A stretch of DNA of 6,169 bases from Nitrososphaera sp. Its GTDB lineage: Archaea > Thermoproteota > Nitrososphaeria > Nitrososphaerales > Nitrososphaeraceae. This document shows, piece after piece, positions 1-4,972 of the stretch. The stretch's first letter is position 1, and each line of letters starts with the position of its first letter. The stretch lies in the NCBI GenBank assembly GCA_025929855.1, contig JAICPK010000059.1:1-6169 (forward strand), written 5' to 3'. Below the pieces are notes generated by a model, which worked only from the letters and a program-made list of their open reading frames with translations, did no database searches and was not told the origin of the DNA. The position numbers were made by a program, and so were the translations under genes.

Positions 1-924
1 CTTGAAAGGAAAAGGATGGATCCAGAGCTTCCGCTTGAGGTAAGGAATGCTAAAATCTTGATTGCAAAGCTTGATCTCAAGCCTGTCAAAGAGTCATGGA
101 TAAAGGAGAACAACAAGTATCAGGAAATTCTACTGATGGAGAATGACCGGATTTCAAAATCAAAAGAAATAGTCGATGCCATGTTAGCAACTGGCGCTAA
201 CACTATTCTTATTGCCTCTCCAGAAGTTGACCAAGCGGTAGAGGACATTCTTGTTGCCAGAAGAGTATTTGCTGCAAGGATATCGACTGAAGAGATCGAG
301 CACCTGTCGCGCTACACTGGCGCTAAGCCTGTGCGTGTCATTGAGGATCTCAAGAGACCGGACATACTTGGCACCGCAGAACATATTCAGGAGGATGAGG
401 ATAATGACATAATCTACCTTGAGGGTGGCAGAGGCAAAAACATGGTCACTCTGATGGTTTCTGGAAATACAAAGGAGACGTCACTTGAACGGTGGAGAGC
501 TGCGATTGATGGTGTCAATGCCGCAGAAGCGGCTCTAAACAAAGGTGTTGTGCCAGGAGGAGGCGCTGCCGAATTGCACATAATAGATAAAGTGAAGGGC
601 CTTCGCCTCAAGGGGTTAGAACAGGTAGGGCTTGAGGTGGTAGCTTCTGCACTTGAAAGCATCATGCGGCAGATATTAGCCAACGCGGGTTTTAATGGTC
701 TTGAAAAGGTAATGGCAGCAAAGGCCTCCCCTCCGGCATATGGCATAGATATCAATACAGGCGAACTTATTGATATGTGGAAGACAGGCATAATAGACCC
801 ACTAATGGTCAAGACAATGGCACTGCGAGCATCCGGTGAAATTGCCAAGTCTGTTCTGAGGATCGACAGAAACCTTGCAGCAGAAGACCTCAGCCAGCAA
901 GCCCTATCAGAGACAAAAAGGTGA
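1..924 (+). CDS. Group II (thermosome-type) chaperonin, C-terminal part, 5' end cut by window
   Basis: ATP-dependent cytosolic protein-folding chaperonin of the thermosome/CCT family. The frame is open from base 1, so the ATG at base 16 is an internal Met and the true start lies upstream. About 307 codons are visible of a family length near 500-550. They cover part of the apical domain (the VRNAKILI strand, then a helical-protrusion-like segment, then TGANTILIASPEVDQ), the return intermediate domain (ERWRAAIDGVNAAE) and the C-terminal equatorial domain. The nucleotide-site GGGA is at bases 556-567. The Asp at 508-510 fits the hydrolysis Asp of the family. GIDINTGELIDMWKTGIIDP and the closing LRID match thermosome C termini. 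No Gly-Met-rich tail is present; the protein ends LSQQALSETKR. It looks divergent from a housekeeping thermosome subunit, but no paralogue is available here for comparison. The next gene begins 10 nt after the stop, so it is probably co-transcribed with the urease accessory genes. Confidence 0.9.
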   Translation, partial: LERKRMDPELPLEVRNAKILIAKLDLKPVKESWIKENNKYQEILLMENDRISKSKEIVDAMLATGANTILIASPEVDQAVEDILVARRVFAARISTEEIEHLSRYTGAKPVRVIEDLKRPDILGTAEHIQEDEDNDIIYLEGGRGKNMVTLMVSGNTKETSLERWRAAIDGVNAAEAALNKGVVPGGGAAELHIIDKVKGLRLKGLEQVGLEVVASALESIMRQILANAGFNGLEKVMAAKASPPAYGIDINTGELIDMWKTGIIDPLMVKTMALRASGEIAKSVLRIDRNLAAEDLSQQALSETKR

Positions 925-934
925 CGACTGCTCG

Positions 935-1342
935 ATGATCAGACACTGTGTGGAAGAATCCAATGTAGATAGTGATATGAGTGTAATAGATCCAACTAAG
1001 ATAAGACATGTGACAGTTGCCGGTGGCAGAATCGCACTGGTCTCTGGCTTGATAGATCCAGCATCACACCTAAACCTTGACTTTCCTGATCATAGAGTTA
1101 CAATCTGTATCATTGCAGAAACATTTGAAGTTGGGGCCAAAGTAAAGATGGACAGCGAGGGGCTTGTCTTTGCCACTGTTCCAAGGTCTTTATACGGACA
1201 TTATGGATATCTTGATTATACACAAAGACTGGTAGATATGATAAATGCGATTAAGACAAATCAAGGGGAGAGAAAGCAAGCACGCAAGCAAGGAAAGGAA
1301 GCTGCAAGATCAATAAAGAAGCATAGAGAGAACAAAAAATGA
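935..1342 (+). CDS. Unrecognised 135-residue protein with basic C-terminal tail, in urease operon
   Basis: I do not recognise a family. The chosen start is the ATG at 935, preceded by GGTGA at 920-924 (a fair Shine-Dalgarno match overlapping the chaperonin stop) with a 10-nt gap. An ATG at 977 (MSVIDPTK, 121 aa) is a plausible alternative. The ATG at 875 would overlap the chaperonin by 50 nt and is less likely. From about residue 25 to 105 the protein looks like a compact alpha/beta fold: alternating hydrophobic stretches HVTVAGGRIALVSGLI and RVTICIIAETFEVGAKV, then VPRSLYGHYGYLDYTQRLVDMI. Residues 108-135 are almost all Lys, Arg, Gln, Ala and Glu (KQARKQGKEAARSIKKH), probably a charged helix or disordered tail that could bind nucleic acid or an acidic partner. 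There is no signal peptide, membrane segment or cysteine-rich metal site. Its stop overlaps the ureE start as ATGA, so translation is probably coupled and a role with urease maturation is possible but unproven. Confidence 0.75.
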   Translation: MIRHCVEESNVDSDMSVIDPTKIRHVTVAGGRIALVSGLIDPASHLNLDFPDHRVTICIIAETFEVGAKVKMDSEGLVFATVPRSLYGHYGYLDYTQRLVDMINAIKTNQGERKQARKQGKEAARSIKKHRENKK

Positions 1343-1854
1343 TTACTATTAATTCAATAATTGGAAACATGTATCATGACGAAAATCTGAGAAAGCAATA
1401 CCAAGACATGTCATCCCAATCCTTATGTGAATCCATAAGGATAAACAGGATTGAAGCACAACGCGTCAGAATGCGCAAGACATCAAGCAAGGGGACGGAT
1501 ATCGCCCTTATCATGACGCCGGGCACAAAGCTCAGGCACGGAGATGTCCTCCTGGTTGCAAATGACAAGATGGTAATCATGGAGCTTGAACCGGAGAACC
1601 TTGCAGTGATACAGGTCAAGGACAATATCCCTGAACATGATGCTGTTCAAGTGCCAGTCACAATTGGGCACGCAATAGGGAATCTACATAGACCAATCAA
1701 GCTTGAGGGAAGAAAGATCTATTTTCCAATACAAACGGATTCAGAAATCGAGATGTTCAAAAAGATTTTTGGCCGGCTTTTGGATCATCTGGAGATAACC
1801 CAGGCTAAAATGGTCTTTGAGCCAGAAGAGGAGACAGATGTACATGAGCACTAA
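1339..1854 (+). CDS. ureE: Urease accessory protein UreE (nickel metallochaperone)
   Basis: UreE is a dimeric cytosolic nickel chaperone that hands Ni(II) to UreG for urease activation. The 171-residue product has the usual two domains. The N-terminal beta domain is about residues 1-90: the opening INSIIGN resembles the family's ILGN start, followed by IRINRIEAQRVRMR and then GTKLRHGDVLLV. The C-terminal metal-binding domain carries GHAIGNLHRPI at 110-120, where His117 corresponds to the conserved interface nickel ligand of the GN-x-H motif; His111 and His150 are also present. The C terminus is only mildly His-containing (VHEH, His169 and His171), unlike the long His-rich tail of Klebsiella UreE. 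The ATG overlaps the stop of the preceding gene (ATGA), and the 3' end overlaps ureF. A perfect 9-bp inverted repeat lies inside the gene at 1419-1442. Confidence 0.93.
   Translation: MITINSIIGNMYHDENLRKQYQDMSSQSLCESIRINRIEAQRVRMRKTSSKGTDIALIMTPGTKLRHGDVLLVANDKMVIMELEPENLAVIQVKDNIPEHDAVQVPVTIGHAIGNLHRPIKLEGRKIYFPIQTDSEIEMFKKIFGRLLDHLEITQAKMVFEPEEETDVHEH
1419..1442. repeat. 9-bp perfect inverted repeat (hairpin) inside ureE
   Basis: ATCCTTATG at 1419-1427 and its exact reverse complement CATAAGGAT at 1434-1442 are separated by a 6-nt loop (TGAATC). The mRNA could form a short stable stem about 80 nt after the ureE start. It lies entirely within coding sequence (residues around LCESIRI), so it may simply reflect codon choice. 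Confidence 0.5.
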
Positions 1855-2563
1855 TGACGATGGCCGCATCGTCAACATGGATGCGGCAGACTTGAGCATG
1901 CTCCAGCTATCGGACTCTTTTTTTCCAACAGGCATGTATTCCATGTCAAATGGGCTCGAAGCGATTTTTTATAGTGGCAAGAAAATGAAAGCAGAAGAGT
2001 TGCGAGAGCTCATTGCGACCTTGCTTCAATACCAGATAGGCCCAGCAGACTGCACAGCACTTGGAAACGCCTACGAACAGGCGGCAAAATCCAATCTTCC
2101 AGAGTTGCTTGAAGTGGATAGAGCAATATTCTCGATGAAGCTCGTACAGGAGATCAGAGATGCATCCATCAGATCTGGCACACAGCTTGTGCGCTGTATA
2201 CGATCCTTCTCTAACAACAAAATCCTTTGCCAATATGATGATGCAATAAGGAGTGGCCGGGCTTTTGGGCCATATCCGGTGGCACTGGCAGTTGCTGCCA
2301 CTGCCTTTTTAATTCCCAAGGAAAAGACTGCGCTTATGATGCTCTACTCATTTTCTGTAAGCATGGTTGGTGCGGCCCTGAGGCTTGGGATGCTGCAGCA
2401 TTTTGATGGCCAGAAGGTAATCGATGAGCTCAAGCCCACAATACTCAATGTGATAAAGGAAAATATCAACAGACCGCTTGAAGGCATCTGGCAATTTGCG
2501 CCATCGACCGATATAATACAGATATCTCACGAGAGAATGAATTCTAAAATGTTTATCACATAA
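1838..2563 (+). CDS. ureF: Urease accessory protein UreF
   Basis: UreF is the all-helical adaptor that bridges UreD and the UreG dimer in the urease nickel-insertion complex and gates UreG GTPase activity. The diagnostic N-terminal motif LQLSDSFFPTGMYSMSNGLE is at residues 22-41. Further family matches are AFGPYPVALAVAA (142-154), the helix SVSMVGAALRLGMLQHFDGQ (173-192) and the C-terminal tail DIIQISHERMNSKMF (225-239), which in UreF inserts into UreD. The length of 241 aa is normal. Start choice: GAGG at 1828-1831 lies 6 nt before ATG 1838; ATG 1844, 10 nt after GGAG, is nearly as good. A longer frame from TTG 1817 is unlikely. The gene overlaps the end of ureE by 17 nt, which suggests translational coupling. 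Confidence 0.95.
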   Translation: MYMSTNDDGRIVNMDAADLSMLQLSDSFFPTGMYSMSNGLEAIFYSGKKMKAEELRELIATLLQYQIGPADCTALGNAYEQAAKSNLPELLEVDRAIFSMKLVQEIRDASIRSGTQLVRCIRSFSNNKILCQYDDAIRSGRAFGPYPVALAVAATAFLIPKEKTALMMLYSFSVSMVGAALRLGMLQHFDGQKVIDELKPTILNVIKENINRPLEGIWQFAPSTDIIQISHERMNSKMFIT

Positions 2564-2580
2564 TTTGGATGCACACTTAT

Positions 2581-2610
2581 ATGATGATGATGACTACTGA
2601 AAAGCGATGA
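2581..2610 (+). promoter_or_regulatory. Micro-ORF of 9 codons overlapping the ureG start
   Basis: Four consecutive ATG codons (2581-2592) open a frame reading MMMMTTEKR and then TGA at 2608-2610. The A and TG of the real ureG start (2607-2609) overlap that stop as ATGA, the arrangement used for termination-reinitiation coupling elsewhere in this operon. The peptide repeats the first seven residues of UreG (MMTTEKR) because of the local 20-bp duplication. Whether it is translated is unknown; no strong Shine-Dalgarno sequence precedes either start. Confidence 0.4.
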
Positions 2611-2626
2611 TGACCACTGAAAAGCG
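2587..2626 (+). repeat. 20-bp tandem duplication spanning the ureG start codon
   Basis: Copy 1 is 2587-2606 and copy 2 is 2607-2626. They are identical except for one base (T at 2596's codon-equivalent position in copy 1, C in copy 2, giving ACT versus ACC, both Thr). Each copy begins ATGATG and contains ACTGAAAAGCG. Because 20 is not a multiple of three, only copy 2 is in frame with UreG; copy 1 runs into a TGA at the junction. Confidence 0.9.
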
Positions 2627-3269
2627 AATTCCAAGGCTTGGAATTGGAGGTCCAGTAGGCTCGGGCAAAACGATGCTGATTGAAAAGATTGTGCCGCTTC
2701 TGGCTGCCAAAGGCTACAAGGCTGGAATTATTTCAAATGATGTCGTTTCAAGAGAAGACGCGGACAGGATGCGCCACAATTTGGCAACGGAACAGGGCCT
2801 TCTTTCTGAAGAATTGGTGATAGGCCTTGCAACAGGCGGTTGCCCCCACACCGCTGTCCGTGAAGACCCATCTATGAATATATCCGTCATTGAAGAAATG
2901 GAATCAAAATACGGCTATCTTGATTTGATAATAATTGAAAGCGGGGGTGATAACATCACGACTACCTTTAGTCCAGCACTGGCGGACTACTTTATTTACA
3001 TAATAGATGTGTCTGGAGGAGATAAGTACCCGCGAAAAAGGGGTTTGGGAATAGAGACATGTGATCTTTTGGTCATAAACAAAATCGATCTTGCCCCTCA
3101 TGTTGGAGCTGACCTTGCAATTATGGAAAGAGATGCAAAAGAGGTCAGAGGAGATAAGCCATACGTTCTTGTAAACTGCAAGACAGGCCAAGGCATAGAG
3201 CAGGTGACAGAACATATCGTAAGGGATATATTGTTTGAGTCTGCGCCAAAAACTGTTGCTAAGACCTGA
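2607..3269 (+). CDS. ureG: Urease accessory GTPase UreG
   Basis: SIMIBI-class GTPase that binds nickel, dimerises on GTP and delivers the metal to apo-urease through UreF and UreD. The product is 220 aa, close to the usual 200-215. Visible motifs in order: P-loop GGPVGSGKT (14-22); switch segment SNDVVSREDAD (43-53); nickel-binding Cys-Pro-His at 79-81 within TGGCPHTAVRED; Walker-B-like ESGGDN (111-116); IDVSGGDKYPRK (133-144); and the G4 guanine-specificity motif NKID (158-161). All key functional residues are present. Many UreG proteins have Glu directly before TGGCPH, and here it is Ala76. The start could be ATG 2607 or ATG 2610; both lie in the second copy of a 20-bp duplication and neither has a clear ribosome binding site. 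There is a 43-nt gap from ureF and an 8-nt gap to ureD. Confidence 0.97.
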   Translation: MMTTEKRIPRLGIGGPVGSGKTMLIEKIVPLLAAKGYKAGIISNDVVSREDADRMRHNLATEQGLLSEELVIGLATGGCPHTAVREDPSMNISVIEEMESKYGYLDLIIIESGGDNITTTFSPALADYFIYIIDVSGGDKYPRKRGLGIETCDLLVINKIDLAPHVGADLAIMERDAKEVRGDKPYVLVNCKTGQGIEQVTEHIVRDILFESAPKTVAKT

Positions 3270-3277
3270 AAGAAGGC

Positions 3278-4210
3278 ATGGAAGGAACTGAGCTAGAGCA
3301 CTACACTCCAAAGGCTGTTCCTCCAGAAGTACTTGCATATGACTCCCCCTTGGCCCAGCTCGGAGTGGGTAAGGTAGGCAAGCTTGGAGCGCTTGTTCTG
3401 AGGCTTGAACAGGACAAGAGTAACGGCAAGACTTCAGTAAAAGAGCAGTACTCTCGTGTTCCGCTTTATACCCAGCGTGCACTTTACCTTGAAGAGGCGC
3501 TGTCAAACATGGCCTATATGTATATCATCTCGCCCTCTGGCGGGATATTGCAAGGCGATAGGTACAGGATGGATATAACGCTTCGAAAACATGCATTTGC
3601 TCACATCACAACGCAGGGGGCGACGAGAATATACAGAATGGAAGGCAACTATGCCACGCAGATAGTCAACATAGATGTTGGCGAAGATTGTTATTTTGAG
3701 TACATTCCTGACCAGGTAATCCCCTACCGGGACTCTAGATTCTACCAAGAAGCCAACCTACGTGTCCACGATAACGCAACGTTGCTCTACTCTGAGATCA
3801 TAACACCTGGCAGGGTTGCAAGCGGAGAACATTTTGATTATGATATATGCTATATGAAAGCTATTGCAAAGGACCACAGCGGTGGTCTAAAATTCACAGA
3901 TGTAGCAATGCTGGAACCCAAAAAGCGTGATATGAAGATGTTTGGAGTTCTATCAAATCACGATGTTGTAGGAAATATGTACATTATTACGAAAAACAAG
4001 CTGCAAGAGGTTAACATCAGCGTAAATGCCGCCCTTAAGGCCATACCAAAGATATATGCCGGAGCCACAATTCTGCCAAGTAATTCAGGTGTAGGGATAA
4101 GGATGCTTGGAAATACTGCAAGCGATGTGAGATATGTAATTTATGAAGTTGTAAGGATTGTCAGAAGGATTATCTTGGATGCTCCTTTCAGCGGAATTAG
4201 GAAAGGATAA
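3278..4210 (+). CDS. ureD: Urease accessory protein UreD (UreH)
   Basis: UreD binds apo-urease directly and forms the tunnel through which nickel passes from UreG and UreF to the active site. The 310-residue product matches the family in order: a first beta-strand region with LGALVLRLEQ (36-45); YSRVPLYTQRALY (58-70); SPSGGILQGDRYRMDI (85-100), the strongest UreD signature; HAFAHITTQGATRIYR (105-120); EYIPDQVIPYRDSRF (141-155), matching the family's LPQE-like strand; and EIITPGRVASGEHF (173-186). The length is slightly above bacterial UreD (about 270-300), mainly from an N-terminal extension of roughly 25 residues. The ATG lies 8 nt after the ureG stop. AAGG at 3273-3276 is too close to act as a ribosome binding site, so translation may depend on coupling to ureG. 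It is the last gene of the + cluster. Confidence 0.95.
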   Translation: MEGTELEHYTPKAVPPEVLAYDSPLAQLGVGKVGKLGALVLRLEQDKSNGKTSVKEQYSRVPLYTQRALYLEEALSNMAYMYIISPSGGILQGDRYRMDITLRKHAFAHITTQGATRIYRMEGNYATQIVNIDVGEDCYFEYIPDQVIPYRDSRFYQEANLRVHDNATLLYSEIITPGRVASGEHFDYDICYMKAIAKDHSGGLKFTDVAMLEPKKRDMKMFGVLSNHDVVGNMYIITKNKLQEVNISVNAALKAIPKIYAGATILPSNSGVGIRMLGNTASDVRYVIYEVVRIVRRIILDAPFSGIRKG

Positions 4211-4238
4211 TAATCGTAATTAGGATTGACAAACTATA

Positions 4239-4391
4239 TTATTTCCTACTGGTTATCCAGAACTCCGTGACTTTCACTCTGTGTCGTTTTTCTTCTTGAT
4301 GCTCGTTAGCATGCCATCTTGTATCAAAAACACAATCGCAATCTTCGCACCACGCCGTAACACTCTTGTGATGCTTGTCAAAGGCGTTCAT
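4239..4391 (-). CDS. Small C2H2 zinc-finger protein, 50 aa
   Basis: A short minus-strand frame starting at ATG 4391-4389 and ending at TAA 4241-4239. It encodes 50 residues with the pattern Cys15-x2-Cys18-x12-His31-x5-His37, the classical C2H2 zinc-finger spacing, with Phe22 at the expected core position three residues after the second Cys and Ala28 two residues before the first His. Nearby sequence: AWCEDCDCVFDTRWHANEH. A third Cys (20) and extra His residues at 7, 8 and 27 are also present. The C-terminal part HRVKVTEFWI is basic then hydrophobic. Small single-finger proteins are common in archaea and usually of unknown role; DNA, RNA or protein binding are all possible. No Shine-Dalgarno sequence is visible. 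It points toward ureD, with only 28 bases between the two stop codons. The match to a defined motif is the main reason to call such a short frame real. Confidence 0.75.
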   Translation of the reverse strand: MNAFDKHHKSVTAWCEDCDCVFDTRWHANEHQEEKRHRVKVTEFWITSRK

Positions 4392-4424
4392 ATCAAGGAC
4401 TGTAGTTATTATCCAAGCTAGCCG

Positions 4425-4431
4425 TAATAAA
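4425..4431 (-). promoter_or_regulatory. Possible TATA box for the zinc-finger gene
   Basis: On the minus strand TTTATTA is centred about 37 bases before the ATG at 4391. With archaeal spacing of about 26 bases this would start transcription near 4402, giving a short leader of about 10 nt. The box is only a loose match in AT-rich sequence. Confidence 0.3.
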
Positions 4432-4457
4432 CATTATCTATCATCTTAAATTGCAAT

Positions 4458-4655
4458 TCAGCTGACAACAATTACTGCATGGATGACTTGGTTAGTGAAA
4501 GAAGATTGCTTTAGAAAATCAACCAGCTTCAAATAGCAATCAGGGCCCTCAAATGTTTTCTTTGTAAGCACACCTTCAAACATTGAAGCATTTACAGTGA
4601 TCGAATTTGCTGTCATCTGCAATTGGATATTCGGTTCTGCCATTAGTGGAAGCAT
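4458..4655 (-). CDS. Hypothetical small protein, 61-65 aa
   Basis: Minus-strand frame with two possible starts: ATG 4655 (MLPLMAEPN, 65 aa) or ATG 4643 (MAEPNIQLQ, 61 aa). I do not recognise a family. The sequence has the balanced composition of a small soluble protein: an amphipathic, strand-like start (NIQLQMTANSITVNASMFEGVL), a middle KKTFEGPDCYLKLVDFLKQ likely to be helical, and a hydrophobic end VIHAVIVVS. There is one Cys, no signal peptide and no metal motif. It lies 66 bases upstream of the zinc-finger gene on the same strand, so the two could be transcribed together. A TATA-like box about 30 bases before ATG 4643 favours the shorter product from a leaderless mRNA. No opposite-strand gene explains the frame as a shadow, but it is short enough to be chance. 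Confidence 0.45.
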   Translation of the reverse strand: MLPLMAEPNIQLQMTANSITVNASMFEGVLTKKTFEGPDCYLKLVDFLKQSSFTNQVIHAVIVVS

Positions 4656-4669
4656 TTGCGTAATGAGAG

Positions 4670-4677
4670 TTTATTAG
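4670..4677 (-). promoter_or_regulatory. Possible TATA box for the small minus-strand gene
   Basis: On the minus strand CTAATAAA is centred about 30 bases before ATG 4643 and 18 bases before ATG 4655. The first spacing fits a leaderless archaeal transcript beginning close to ATG 4643, the second fits poorly, which is the reason to prefer the shorter protein. Confidence 0.3.
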
Positions 4678-4940
4678 TTATTTTGGAACAAATTATCCTA
4701 TATGGGCCAAGAGGCAATTTTGAGCTGGGGCATGATATGCCTACGCACACACACAAAACACAGACTCTCTTTTTGTCTTCAATCCTAGAAGCAGCAATGA
4801 TTGCAAATATCTCTATTGCTGCGTTATTATCGCAAGAATTTTTCATTCCCGGGTAACGTTACTTGAAGCCTAGACAATTTTCGACTGGTGACTTTGAATT
4901 ATTCTTTAGAATCAAAGAAGTCATGATACTTGGCAGTACC

Positions 4941-4948
4941 TTAAAAAA
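4941..4948 (+). promoter_or_regulatory. TATA box of the STT3/AglB gene (leaderless)
   Basis: TTAAAAAA is centred 28 bases before the ATG at 4973. That is the normal archaeal distance from TATA box to transcription start, so the mRNA would begin at or within a few bases of the start codon. The absence of any Shine-Dalgarno sequence before the ATG agrees with leaderless translation. Confidence 0.5.
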
Positions 4949-4972
4949 GGGCAAGATATACCCAAAGTTGCA

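Larger units (their letters stand above)
4656..4972. other. About 300-base intergenic stretch, no convincing gene
   Basis: This stretch separates the minus-strand small genes from the + strand oligosaccharyltransferase and so should hold divergent promoters. I see no tRNA-like cloverleaf or TTCGA arm, no recognisable RNA gene and no reading frame with convincing protein character. It contains a short CA-rich run (about 4745-4754) and, at its right end, a TATA-like box for the next gene. It could also hold a small RNA or gene remnants that cannot be recognised by eye. Confidence 0.6.

Noticed and set aside
414..848. 144-codon minus-strand frame opposite the chaperonin
   Set aside because: Fully antisense to conserved chaperonin sequence, no family resemblance.
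2587..2620. Box C/D sRNA-like order: ATGATGA, CTGA, ATGATGA, CTGA
   Set aside because: Only 3 nt separate each C-like box from the following D-like box, far too short for a guide. The pattern is a by-product of the duplicated ureG start.
2904..3506. 200-codon minus-strand frame opposite ureG and ureD
   Set aside because: Both + strand genes are unmistakable; the opposite frame has no recognisable motifs and is a shadow.
4183..4207. TCCTTTC/GAAAGGA inverted repeat with an 11-nt loop at the ureD end
   Set aside because: Lies within the last codons, has a large loop and no following T-run, so it does not support a terminator call.
4287..4297. T-rich run TTTTTCTTCTT as terminator of the ure operon
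   Set aside because: It is about 80 bases past ureD and inside the antisense zinc-finger gene, where it encodes Lys and Glu codons. Possible but not supportable without transcript ends.
4744..4762. CA-rich short repeat
   Set aside because: Only a few dinucleotide units, too short to call a microsatellite or infer function.
4643..4846. 67-codon minus-strand frame with CVLCVCVG
   Set aside because: The cysteine cluster comes from the reverse of the CA run rather than a spaced metal motif; no other protein character.
4656..4856. 66-codon + strand frame starting with TTG
   Set aside because: Non-standard start, no ribosome binding site or promoter at a fitting distance, composition distorted by the CA run (THTHKTQ), no recognisable family.
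4853..4862. 10-bp perfect palindrome GTAACGTTAC
   Set aside because: Several 10-bp palindromes are expected by chance in 6 kb, and it is more than 100 bases from the nearest start codon.
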